From Glandiceps talaboti (lineage: Eukaryota; Hemichordata; Enteropneusta; Spengelidae): DNA of 57,606 nt. Shown here piece by piece: positions 36,401 through 50,458 of this stretch. The translations under genes and the position numbers were made by a program. The DNA is taken from contig NW_027554302.1 in assembly GCF_964340395.1 (NCBI RefSeq), forward strand, positions 1-57,606, read 5' to 3'. Each line of letters opens with the position of its first letter. Positions within the stretch are counted from its first letter, which is position 1. The notes below the pieces were generated by a model, which saw only the letters and a list, made by a program, of their open reading frames with translations, did not search any database and was not told the DNA's origin.

Positions 36401-39400
36401 AAAATATAATACTCTACTGGTCAATAGCTTGATGGTTAACAAAATATAATACTATACTGGCCAATAGCTGGATAGTTAACAAAATATAATACTCTACTGG
36501 CCAATAGCTGGATGGTTAACAAAATATAATACTATACTGGCCAATAGCTGGATGGTTAACAAAATATAATACTCTACTGGTCAATAGCTGGATGGTTAAC
36601 AAAATATAATACTATACTGACCTATAGCTGGACAGTTAACAAAATATAATACTTTACTGGTCAATAGCTGGATGGTTAACAAAATATAATACTATACTGG
36701 CCAATAGCTGGATGGTTAACAAAATATAATACTTTACTGGTCAATAGCTGGATGGTTAACAAAATATAATACTATACTGGCCAATAGCTGGACAGTTAAC
36801 AAAATATAATACTTTACTGGTCAATAGCTGGATGGTTAACAAAATATAATACTATACTGGCCAATAGCTGGATGGTTAACAAAATATAATACTATACTGG
36901 TCAATAGCTGGACGGTTAACAAAATATAATAGTATACTGACCTATAGCTGGACGGTTAACAAAATATAATACTATACTGACCTATAGCTGGACGGTTAAC
37001 AAAATATAATACTCTACTGGTCAATAGCTGGATGGTTAACAACATATAATACTTTACTGGCCAATAGCTGGATGGTTAATAAAATATAATACTATACTGG
37101 TCAATAGCTGGATGGCTATCAAAATATAATACTATACTGGTCAATAGCTGGATGGTTAACAAAATATAATACTATACTGGCCAATAGCTGGATGGTTAAC
37201 AAAATATAATACTATACTGGTCAATAGCTGGATGGTTAACAAAATATAATACTCTACTGGTCAATAGCTGGATGGTTAACAAAATATAATACTATACTGG
37301 TCAATAGCTGGATGGTTAACAAAATATAATACTATACTGGCCAATAGCTGGACGGTTAACAAAATATAATACTCTACTTGGCCAATAGCTGGACGGTTAA
37401 CAAAATATAATACTATACTGGTCAATAGCTGGATGGTTAACAAAATATAATACTATACTGGTCAATAGCTGGATGGTTAACAAAATATAATACTTTACTG
37501 GCCAATAGCTGGATGGTTAACAAAATATAATACTATACTGGTCAATAGCTGGATGGTTAACAAAATATAATACTATACTGGCCAATAGCTGGACGGTTAA
37601 CAAAATATAATACTCTACTGACCTATAGCTGGATGGTTAACACAATATAATAATCTACTGGCCAATAGCTGGATGGTTAACAAAATATAATACTATACTG
37701 GCCAATAGCTGGACGGTTAACAAAATATGATACTCTACTGGCCAATAGCTGGATGGTTAACAAAATATAATACTATACTGGCCAATAGCTGGACGGTTAA
37801 CAAAATATAATACTATACTGGCCAATAGCTGGATGGTTAACAAAATATAATACTATACTGGTCAATAGCTGGACGGTTAACAAAATAAAATACTCTACTG
37901 GCCAATAGCTGGATAGTTAACAAAATATAATACTATACTGGCCAATAGCTGGATGGTTAACAAAATATAATACTATACTGGTCAATAGCTGGATGGTTAA
38001 CAAAATATAATACTATAGCTGGTCAATAGCTGGACGGTTAACAAAATATAATAGTATACTGACCTATAGCTGGATGGTTAACAAAATATAATACTATACT
38101 GACCTATAGCTGGATGGTTAACAAAATATAATACTATACTGACCTATAGCTGGACGGTTAACAAAATATAATACTGTACTGGTCAATAGCTGGATGGTTA
38201 ACAAAATATAATACTATACTGACCTATAGCTGGATGGTTAACAAAATATAATACTATACTGGTCAATAGCTGTACGGTTAACAAAATATAATACTATACT
38301 GGTCAATAGCTGGATGGTTAACAAAATATAATACTCTACTGGTCAATAGCTGGATGGTTAACAACATATAATACTATACTGGCCAATAGCTGGATGGTTA
38401 ACAAAATATAATACTATACTGACCTATAGCTGGACGGTTAACAAAATATAATACTATACTGACCTATAGCTGGACGGTTAACAAAATATAATACTGTACT
38501 GGTCAATAGCTGGATGGTTAACAAAATATAATACTATACTGACCTATAGCTGGATGGTTAACAAAATATAATACTATACTGGCCAATAGCTGGATGGTTA
38601 ACAAAATATAATACTATACTGGTCAATAGCTGGATGGTTAACAAAATATAATACTATACTGACCTATAGCTGGATGGTTAACAAAATATAATACTATACT
38701 GGCCAATAGCTGGACGGTTAACAAAATATAATACTATACTGACCTATAGCTGGACGGTTAACAAAATATAATACTCTACTGGTCAATAGCTGGATGGTTA
38801 ACAACATATAATACTATACTGGCCAATAGCTGGATGGTTAACAAAATATAATACTATACTGGTCAATAGCTGGATGGCTAACAAAATATAATACTATACT
38901 GGTCAATAGCTGGATGGTTAACAAAATATAATACTATACTGGCCAATAGCTGGATGGTTAACAAAATATAATACTATACTGGTCAATAGCTGGATGGTTA
39001 TCAAAATATAATACTATACTGGCCAATAGCTGGATGGTTAACAAAATATAATACTATACTGGTCAATAGCTGGATGGTTAACAAAATATAATACTCTACT
39101 GGCCAATAGCTGGACGGTTAACAAAATATAATACTTTACTGGCCAATAGCTGGATGGATAACATAATAAAATACTATACTGACCAATAGCTGGATGGTTA
39201 ACACAATATAATAATCTACTGGCCAATAGCTGGATGGTTAACAAAATATAATACTATACTGGCCAATAGCTGGACGGTTAACAAAATATAATACTCTACT
39301 GGCCAATAGCTTGATGGTTAACAAAATATAATACTATACTGGCCAATAGCTGGACGGTTAACAAAATATAATACTATACTGGCCAATAGCTGGATGGTTA

Positions 39401-40140
39401 ACAAAATATAATACTATACTGGCCAATAGCTGGACGGTTAACAAAATATAATACTCTACTGGCCAATAGCTGGACGGTTAACAAAATATAATACTATACT
39501 GGCCAATAGCTGGACGGCTAACAAAATATAATACTCTACTGGCCAATAGCTGGACGGTTAACAAAATATAATACTATACTGGCCAATAGCTGGACGGTTA
39601 ACAAAATATAATACTCTACTGGCCAATAGCTTGATGGTTAACAAAATATAATACTCTACTGGCCAATAGCTGGACGGTTAACAAAATATAATACTATACT
39701 GGCCAATAGCTGGATGGTTAACAAAATATAATACTCTACTGGCCAATAGCTGGATGGTTAACAAAATATAATACTATACTGGCCAATAGCTGGATGGTTA
39801 ACAAAATATAATACTATACTGGTCAATAGCTGGACGGTTAACAAAATATAATACTCTACTGGTCAATAGCTGGATGGCTAACAAAATATAATACTATACT
39901 GGTCAATAGCTGGACGGTTAACAAAATATAATACTATACTGGCCAATAGCTGGATGGTTAACAAAATATAATACTCTACTGGCCAATAGCTGGATGGTTA
40001 ACAAAATATAATACTATACTGGCCAATAGCTTGACGGTTAACAAAATATAATATTCTACTGGCCAATAGCTGGATGGTTAACAAAATATAATATTCTACT
40101 GGCCAATAGCTGGATGGTTAACAAAATATAATACTATACT
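33420..40140. repeat. Higher-order copy B of the 40 bp satellite
   Basis: Markers sit 7,962 bp after those of copy A up to about 36,880, and 6,721 bp after them beyond that point. So 1,241 bp of copy A (about 28,920-30,160, 31 monomers plus one inserted A) is absent here. Otherwise copy A and copy B match monomer by monomer. Confidence 0.85.
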
Positions 40141-43100
40141 GGCCAATAGCTGGATGGTTAACAAAATATAATACTATACTGGTCAATAGCTGGATGGTTA
40201 ACAAAATATAATACTCTACTGGTCAATAGCTGGATGGTTAACAAAATATAATACTCTACTGGCCAATAGCTGGATGGTTAACAAAATATAATACTATACT
40301 GGCCAATAGCTGGATGGTTAACAAAATATAATACTATACTGGCCAATAGCTGGATGGTTAACAAAATATAATACTATACTGGTCAATAGCTGGACGGTTA
40401 ACAAAAAATAATACTATACTGGCCAATAGCTGGATGGTTAACAAAATATAATACTATACTGGTCAATAGCTGGACGGTTAACAAAATATAATACTTTACT
40501 GGCCAATAGCTGGATGTTAACAAAATATAATACTCTACTGGCCAATAGCTGGACGGTTAACAAAATATAATACTTTACTGGTCAATAGCTGGATGGTTAA
40601 CAAAATATAATACTATACTGGTCAATAGCTGGACGGTTAACAAAATATAATACAATACTGGCCAATAGCTGGACGGTTAACAAAATATAATACTATACTG
40701 GTCAATAGCTGGATGGTTAACAAAATATAATACTATACTGGCCAATAGCTGGATGGTTAACAAAATATAATACTCTACTGGTCAATAGCTGGATGGTTAA
40801 CAAAATATAATACTATACTGGTCAATAGCTGGATGGTTAACAAAATATAATACTATACTGACCTATAGCTGGATGGTTAACAAAATATAATACTTTACTG
40901 GTCAATAGCTGGACGGTTAACAAAATATAATACTCTACTGGCCAATAGCTGGATAGTTAACAAAATAAAATACTATACTGGCCAATAGCTGGACGGTTAA
41001 CAAAATATAATACTCTACTGGTCAATAGCTGGATGGTTAACAAAATATAATACTATACTGGTCAATAGCTGGACGGTTAACAAAATATAATACTATACTG
41101 GTCAATAGCTGGATGGTTAACAAAATATAATACTATACTGGTCAATAGCTGGATGGTTAACAAAATATAATACTCTACTGGTCAATAGCTGGACGGTTAA
41201 CAAAATATAATACTATACTGGTCAATAGCTGGACGGTTAACAAAATATAATACTATACTGGTCAATAGCTGGATGGTTAACAAAATATAATACTATACTG
41301 GTCAATAGCTGGATGGTTAACAAAAAATAATACTCTACTGGTCAATAGCTTGATGGTTAACAAAATATAATACTATACTGGCCAATAGCTGGATAGTTAA
41401 CAAAATATAATACTCTACTGGCCAATAGCTGGATGGTTAACAAAATATAATACTATACTGGCCAATAGCTGGATGATTAAGAAAATATAATACTATACTG
41501 ACCTATAGCTGGACAGTTAACAAAATATAATACTTTACTGGTCAATAGCTGGATGATTAACAAAATATAATACTATACTGGCCAATAGCTGGATGGTTAA
41601 CAAAATATAATACTTTACTGGTCAATAGCTGGATGGTTAACAAAATATAATACTATACTGGCCAATAGCTGGATGGTTAACAAAATATAATACTTTACTG
41701 GTCAATAGCTGGATGGTTAACAAAATATAATACTATACTGGCCAATAGCTGGATGGTTAACAAAATATAATACTATACTGGTCAATAGCTGGATGGTTAA
41801 AAAAATATAATACTATACTGACCTATAGCTGGACGGTTAACAAAATATAATACTCTACTGGTCAATAGCTGGACGGTTAATAAAATATAATACTTTACTG
41901 GCCAATAGCTGGATGGTTAACAAAATATAATACTATACTGGCCAATAGCTGGATGGTTAACAACATATAATACTTTACTGGCCAATAGCTGGATGGTTAA
42001 CAAAATATAATACTATACTGGTCAATAGCTGGATGGTTAACAAAATATAATACTATACTGACCTATAGCTGGACGGTTAACACAATATAATACTATACTG
42101 GCCAATAGCTGGATGGTTAACAAAATATAATACTATACTGGCCAATAGCTGGACGGTTAACACAATATAATACTATACTGGTCAATAGCTGGATGGTTAA
42201 CAAAATATAATACTATACTGGCCAATAGCTGGATGGTTAACACAATATAATACTTTACTGGTCAATAGCTGGATGGTTAACAAAATATAATACTATACTG
42301 GTCAATAGCTGGATGGTTAACAAAATATAATACTATACTGGTCAATAGCTGGATGGTTAACAAAATATAATACTATACTGGTCAATAGCTGGATGGTTAA
42401 CAAAATATAATACTATACTGGCCAATAGCTGGACGGTTAACAAAATATAATACTCTACTGGTCAATAGCTGGACGGTTAACAAAATATAATACAATACTG
42501 GCCAATAGCTGGACGGTTAACAAAATATAATACTATACTGGTCAATAGCTGGATGGTTAACAAAATATAATACTATACTGGCCAATAGCTGGATGGTTAA
42601 CAAAATATAATACTCTACTGGTCAATAGCTGGATGGTTAACAAAATATAATACTATACTGGTCAATAGCTGGATGGTTAACAAAATATAATACTATACTG
42701 ACCTATAGCTGGATGGTTAACAAAATATAATACTTTACTGGTCATTAGCTGGATGGTTAACAAAATATAATACTCTACTGGCCAATAGCTGGATAGTTAA
42801 CAAAATAAAATACTATACTGGCCAATAGCTGGACGGTTAACAAAATATAATACTCTACTGGTCAATAGCTGGATGGTTAACAAAATATAATACTATACTG
42901 GTCAATAGCTGGACGGTTAACAAAATATAATACTATACTGGTCAATAGCTGGATGGTTAACAAAATATAATACTATACTGGTCAATAGCTGGATGGTTAA
43001 CAAAATATAATACTCTACTGGTCAATAGCTTGATGGTTAACAAAATAAAATACTATACTGGTCAATAGCTGGATGGTTAACAAAATATAATACTATACTG

Positions 43101-46100
43101 GTCAATAGCTGGATGGTTAACAAAATATAATACTCTACTGGTCAATAGCTTGATGGTTAACAAAATATAATACTATACTGGCCAATAGCTGGATAGTTAA
43201 CAAAATATAATACTCTACTGGCCAATAGCTGGATGGTTAACAAAATATAATACTATACTGGCCAATAGCTGGATGGTTAACAAAATATAATACTCTACTG
43301 GTCAATAGCTGGATGGTTAACAAAATATAATACTATACTGACCTATAGCTGGACAGTTAACAAAATATAATACTTTACTGGTCAATAGCTGGATGGTTAA
43401 CAAAATATAATACTATACTGGCCAATAGCTGGATGGTTAACAAAATATAATACTTTACTGGTCAATAGCTGGATGGTTAACAAAATATAATACTATACTG
43501 GCCAATAGCTGGACAGTTAACAAAATATAATACTTTACTGGTCAATAGCTGGATGGTTAACAAAATATAATACTATACTGGCCAATAGCTGGATGGTTAA
43601 CAAAATATAATACTTTACTGGTCAATAGCTGGATGGTTAACAAAATATAATACTATACTGGCCAATAGCTGGATGGTTAACAAAATATAATACTATGCTG
43701 GTCAATAGCTGGATGGTTAAAAAAAATATAATACTATACTGACCTATAGCTGGACGGTTAACAAAATATAATACTCTACTGGTCAATAGCTGGACGGTTA
43801 ATAAAATATAATACTTTACTGGCCAATAGCTGGATGGTTAACAAAATATAATACTATACTGGCCAATAGCTGGATGGTTAACAACATATAATACTTTACT
43901 GGCCAATAGCTGGATGGTTAACAAAATATAATACTATACTGGTCAATAGCTGGATGGTTAACAAAATATAATACTATACTGACCTATAGCTGGACGGTTA
44001 ACACAATATAATACTATACTGGCCAATAGCTGGATGGTTAACAAAATATAATACTATACTGGCCAATAGCTGGACGGTTAACAAAATATAATACTATACT
44101 GGTCAATAGCTGGATGGTTAACAAAATATAATACTATACTGGCCAATAGCTGGATGGTTAACAAAATATAATACTATACTGGCCAATAGCTGGATGGTTA
44201 ACAAAATATAATACTATACTGACCTATAGCTGGACGGTTAACAAAATATAATACTATACTGGCCAATAGCTGGATGGTTAACACAATATAATACTATACT
44301 GGTCAATAGCTGGATGGTTAACAAAATATAATACTATACTGACCTATAGCTGGATGGTTAACAAAATATAATACTATACTGGTCAATAGCTGGATGGTTA
44401 ACAAAATATAATACTCTACTGGTCAATAGCTGGATGGTTAACAACATATAATACTATACTGGCCAATAGCTGGATGGTTAACAAAATATAATACTATACT
44501 GACCTATAGCTGGACGGTTAACAAAATATAATACTCTACTGGTCAATAGCTGGATGGTTAACAACATATAATACTATACTGGCCAATAGCTGGATGGTTA
44601 ACAAAATATAATACTATACTGGTCAATAGCTGGATGGCTAACAAAATATAATACTATACTGGTCAATAGCTGGATGGTTAACAAAATATAATACTATACT
44701 GGCCAATAGCTGGATGGTTAACAAAATATAATACTATACTGGTCAATAGCTGGATGGTTAACAAAATATAATACTATACTGGCCAATAGCTGGATGGTTA
44801 ACAAAATATAATACTATACTGGTCAATAGCTGGACGGTTAACAAAATATAATAGTATACTGACCTATAGCTGGACGGTTAACAAAATATAATACTATACT
44901 GACCTATAGCTGGACGGTTAACAAAATATAATACTCTACTGGTCAATAGCTGGATGGTTAACAACATATAATACTATACTGGCCAATAGCTGGATGGTTA
45001 ATAAAATATAATACTATACTGGTCAATAGCTGGATGGCTATCAAAATATAATACTATACTGGTCAATAGCTGGATGGTTAACAAAATATAATACTATACT
45101 GGCCAATAGCTGGATGGTTAACAAAATATAATACTATACTGGTCAATAGCTGGATGGTTAACAAAATATAATACTATACTGGCCAATAGCTGGATGGTTA
45201 ACAAAATATAATACTATACTGGTCAATAGCTGGATGGTTAACAAAATATAATACTCTACTGGTCAATAGCTGGATGGTTAACAAAATATAATACTATACT
45301 GGTCAATAGCTGGATGGTTAACAAAATATAATACTATACTGGCCAATAGCTGGACGGTTAACAAAATATAATACTCTACTTGGCCAATAGCTGGACGGTT
45401 AACAAAATATAATACTATACTGGTCAATAGCTGGATGGTTAACAAAATATAATACTATACTGGTCAATAGCTGGATGGTTAACAAAATATAATACTTTAC
45501 TGGCCAATAGCTGGATGGTTAACAAAATATAATACTATACTGGTCAATAGCTGGATGGTTAACAAAATATAATACTATACTGGCCAATAGCTGGACGGTT
45601 AACAAAATATAATACTCTACTGACCTATAGCTGGATGGTTAACAAAATATAATACTATACTGACCTATAGCTGGACGGTTAACAAAATATAATACTATAC
45701 TGGCCAATAGCTGGATGGTTAACACAATATAATACTATACTGGTCAATAGCTGGATGGTTAACAAAATATAATACTATACTGACCTATAGCTGGATGGTT
45801 AACAAAATATAATACTATACTGGTCAATAGCTGGATGGTTAACAACATATAATACTATACTGGCCAATAGCTGGATGGTTAACAAAATATAATACTATAC
45901 TGACCTATAGCTGGACGGTTAACAAAATATAATACTCTACTGGTCAATAGCTGGATGGTTAACAACATATAATACTATACTGGCCAATAGCTGGATGGTT
46001 AACAAAATATAATACTATACTGGTCAATAGCTGGATGGCTAACAAAATATAATACTATACTGGTCAATAGCTGGATGGTTAACAAAATATAATACTATAC

Positions 46101-49100
46101 TGGCCAATAGCTGGATGGTTAACAAAATATAATACTATACTGGTCAATAGCTGGATGGTTAACAAAATATAATACTATACTGGCCAATAGCTGGATGGTT
46201 AACAAAATATAATACTATACTGGTCAATAGCTGGACGGTTAACAAAATATAATAGTATACTGACCTATAGCTGGACGGTTAACAAAATATAATACTATAC
46301 TGACCTATAGCTGGACGGTTAACAAAATATAATACTCTACTGGTCAATAGCTGGATGGTTAACAACATATAATACTATACTGGCCAATAGCTGGATGGTT
46401 AATAAAATATAATACTATACTGGTCAATAGCTGGATGGCTATCAAAATATAATACTATACTGGTCAATAGCTGGATGGTTAACAAAATATAATACTATAC
46501 TGGCCAATAGCTGGATGGTTAACAAAATATAATACTATACTGGTCAATAGCTGGATGGTTAACAAAATATAATACTATACTGGCCAATAGCTGGATGGTT
46601 AACAAAATATAATACTATACTGGTCAATAGCTGGATGGTTAACAAAATATAATACTCTACTGGTCAATAGCTGGATGGTTAACAAAATATAATACTATAC
46701 TGGTCAATAGCTGGATGGTTAACAAAATATAATACTATACTGGCCAATAGCTGGACGGTTAACAAAATATAATACTCTACTTGGCCAATAGCTGGACGGT
46801 TAACAAAATATAATACTATACTGGTCAATAGCTGGATGGTTAACAAAATATAATACTATACTGGTCAATAGCTGGATGGTTAACAAAATATAATACTTTA
46901 CTGGCCAATAGCTGGATGGTTAACAAAATATAATACTATACTGGTCAATAGCTGGATGGTTAACAAAATATAATACTATACTGGCCAATAGCTGGACGGT
47001 TAACAAAATATAATACTCTACTGACCTATAGCTGGATGGTTAACACAATATAATAATCTACTGGCCAATAGCTGGATGGTTAACAAAATATAATACTATA
47101 CTGGCCAATAGCTGGACGGTTAACAAAATATGATACTCTACTGGCCAATAGCTGGATGGTTAACAAAATATAATACTATACTGGCCAATAGCTGGACGGT
47201 TAACAAAATATAATACTATACTGGCCAATAGCTGGATGGTTAACAAAATATAATACTATACTGGTCAATAGCTGGACGGTTAACAAAATAAAATACTCTA
47301 CTGGCCAATAGCTGGATAGTTAACAAAATATAATACTATACTGGCCAATAGCTGGATGGTTAACAAAATATAATACTATACTGGTCAATAGCTGGATGGT
47401 TAACAAAATATAATACTATAGCTGGTCAATAGCTGGACGGTTAACAAAATATAATACTATAGCTGGTCAATAGCTGGACGGTTAACAAAATATAATAGTA
47501 TACTGACCTATAGCTGGATGGTTAACAAAATATAATACTATACTGACCTATAGCTGGATGGTTAACAAAATATAATACTATACTGACCTATAGCTGGACG
47601 GTTAACAAAATATAATACTGTACTGGTCAATAGCTGGATGGTTAACAAAATATAATACTATACTGACCTATAGCTGGATGGTTAACAAAATATAATACTA
47701 TACTGGTCAATAGCTGTACGGTTAACAAAATATAATACTATACTGGTCAATAGCTGGATGGTTAACAAAATATAATACTCTACTGGTCAATAGCTGGATG
47801 GTTAACAACATATAATACTATACTGGCCAATAGCTGGATGGTTAACAAAATATAATACTATACTGACCTATAGCTGGACGGTTAACAAAATATAATACTA
47901 TACTGACCTATAGCTGGACGGTTAACAAAATATAATACTGTACTGGTCAATAGCTGGATGGTTAACAAAATATAATACTATACTGACCTATAGCTGGATG
48001 GTTAACAAAATATAATACTATACTGGCCAATAGCTGGATGGTTAACAAAATATAATACTATACTGGTCAATAGCTGGATGGTTAACAAAATATAATACTA
48101 TACTGACCTATAGCTGGATGGTTAACAAAATATAATACTATACTGGCCAATAGCTGGACGGTTAACAAAATATAATACTATACTGACCTATAGCTGGACG
48201 GTTAACAAAATATAATACTCTACTGGTCAATAGCTGGATGGTTAACAACATATAATACTATACTGGCCAATAGCTGGATGGTTAACAAAATATAATACTA
48301 TACTGGTCAATAGCTGGATGGCTAACAAAATATAATACTATACTGGTCAATAGCTGGATGGTTAACAAAATATAATACTATACTGGCCAATAGCTGGATG
48401 GTTAACAAAATATAATACTATACTGGTCAATAGCTGGATGGTTAACAAAATATAATACTATACTGGCCAATAGCTGGATGGTTAACAAAATATAATACTA
48501 TACTGGTCAATAGCTGGATGGTTAACAAAATATAATACTCTACTGGCCAATAGCTGGACGGTTAACAAAATATAATACTTTACTGGCCAATAGCTGGATG
48601 GATAACATAATAAAATACTATACTGACCAATAGCTGGATGGTTAACACAATATAATAATCTACTGGCCAATAGCTGGATGGTTAACAAAATATAATACTA
48701 TACTGGCCAATAGCTGGACGGTTAACAAAATATAATACTCTACTGGCCAATAGCTTGATGGTTAACAAAATATAATACTATACTGGCCAATAGCTGGACG
48801 GTTAACAAAATATAATACTATACTGGCCAATAGCTGGATGGTTAACAAAATATAATACTATACTGGCCAATAGCTGGACGGTTAACAAAATATAATACTC
48901 TACTGGCCAATAGCTGGACGGTTAACAAAATATAATACTATACTGGCCAATAGCTGGACGGCTAACAAAATATAATACTCTACTGGCCAATAGCTGGACG
49001 GTTAACAAAATATAATACTATACTGGCCAATAGCTGGACGGTTAACAAAATATAATACTCTACTGGCCAATAGCTTGATGGTTAACAAAATATAATACTC

Positions 49101-49584
49101 TACTGGCCAATAGCTGGACGGTTAACAAAATATAATACTATACTGGCCAATAGCTGGATGGTTAACAAAATATAATACTCTACTGGCCAATAGCTGGATG
49201 GTTAACAAAATATAATACTATACTGGCCAATAGCTGGATGGTTAACAAAATATAATACTATACTGGTCAATAGCTGGACGGTTAACAAAATATAATACTC
49301 TACTGGTCAATAGCTGGATGGCTAACAAAATATAATACTATACTGGTCAATAGCTGGACGGTTAACAAAATATAATACTATACTGGCCAATAGCTGGATG
49401 GTTAACAAAATATAATACTCTACTGGCCAATAGCTGGATGGTTAACAAAATATAATACTATACTGGCCAATAGCTTGACGGTTAACAAAATATAATATTC
49501 TACTGGCCAATAGCTGGATGGTTAACAAAATATAATATTCTACTGGCCAATAGCTGGATGGTTAACAAAATATAATACTATACT
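40141..49584. repeat. Higher-order copy C of the 40 bp satellite
   Basis: Markers sit 6,721 bp after copy B at the left and 9,444 bp after it at the right. Copy C retains the 1.2 kb block missing from B, including the TATGCTGG and run-of-A monomer at about 43,695-43,725. It also contains an extra tandem duplication of about 1.40 kb (the CTCTACTTGG marker is at both 45,380 and 46,781) and a 41 bp duplication near 47,415-47,480 (CTATAGCTGGTCAATAGC twice). After 49,584 the array continues about 520 bp with unmatched monomers. Confidence 0.85.
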
Positions 49585-50107
49585 GGCCAATAGCTGGACG
49601 GTTAACAAAATATAATATTCTACTGGCCAATAGCTGGATGGTTAACAAAATATAATACTACACTGGCCAATAGCTGGATGGTTAACAAAATATAATACTT
49701 TACTGGCCAATAGCTGGATGGTTAACAAAATATAATACTCTACTGACCTATAGCTGGACGGTTAACAAAATATAATACTATACTGGCCAATAGCTGGATG
49801 GTTAACAAAATATAATACTCTACTGGCCAATAGCTGGATGGTTAACAAAATATAATACTATACTGGCCAATAGCTGGATGGTTAACAAAATATAATACTA
49901 TACTGGCCAATAGCTGAATGGTTAACAAAATATAATACTATACTGGTCAATAGCTGGATGGTTAACAAAATATAATACTATACTGGTCAATAGCTGGATG
50001 GTTAACAAAATATAATACTATACTGGTCAATAGCTGGATGGTTAACAAAATATAATACTATACTGGCCAATAGCTGGACGGTTAACAAAATATAATACTA
50101 TACTGGC

Positions 50108-50203
50108 TATTAGTCGTATAAAAATCACCAAAAACAAAGACTGATACAGTTCAGCTGATATGCTAAATACGTTCTCTTCAGTTAACCAGACCACTAAGGT
50201 CAC
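50108..50203. other. Short unique spacer between arrays
   Basis: 96 bp of non-repetitive sequence separating the 40 bp satellite from the 46 bp repeat. Nothing recognised. Confidence 0.6.
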
Positions 50204-50458
50204 TATAGATTACTTGTATGTTCTTGTCTATTCTCATCTTAACCTTCGATATAGATTATTTGTATATGCTTATCTATTCTTATCTTAATATTCAATATAG
50301 ATTATTTGTATATACTTGTCTATTCTCATCTTAACATTCAATATATATTACTTGTATATTCTTTCCTATTCTCGTCTTAACCTTCAATATAGATTATTTG
50401 TATATGCTTGTCTATTCTCACCTTAACTCTCGATATATATTATTTGTATATTTCTGTC
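50204..50458. repeat. 46 bp repeat, about 5.5 copies
   Basis: The unit contains TATAGATTATTTGTATATGC and TTGTCTATTCTCATCTTAAC. Successive (T/C)CTATTCT motifs at 50,227, 50,273, 50,319 and 50,365 are 46 bp apart. Confidence 0.88.

Larger units (their letters stand above)
25298..50107. repeat. 40 bp satellite array, about 620 monomers, 24.8 kb
   Basis: The monomer is GGCCAATAGCTGGATGGTTA followed by ACAAAATATAATACTATACT, with exact 40 bp spacing over almost the whole block. Three head variants occur: GGCCAATAGC, GGTCAATAGC and GACCTATAGC. Other recurrent variants are GGATGG/GGACGG, ACTATACT/ACTCTACT/ACTTTACT, AACAACATA and AACACAATA. Rare indels (a missing G at 25,831, an added T at 30,658, AAAAAAA at about 29,077) act as markers. 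Each unit holds a GC-richer half and an AT-rich half with a GTTAAC palindrome. No open frame longer than 68 codons and no inserted element was found. It may be a pericentromeric or other heterochromatic satellite, which is inference. Confidence 0.98.

Noticed and set aside
32317-48688. Three identical 68-codon minus-strand frames (32,317, 39,038 and 48,482)
   Set aside because: They come from the same variant monomers in the three higher-order copies of the 40 bp satellite. Useful as position markers, not genes.
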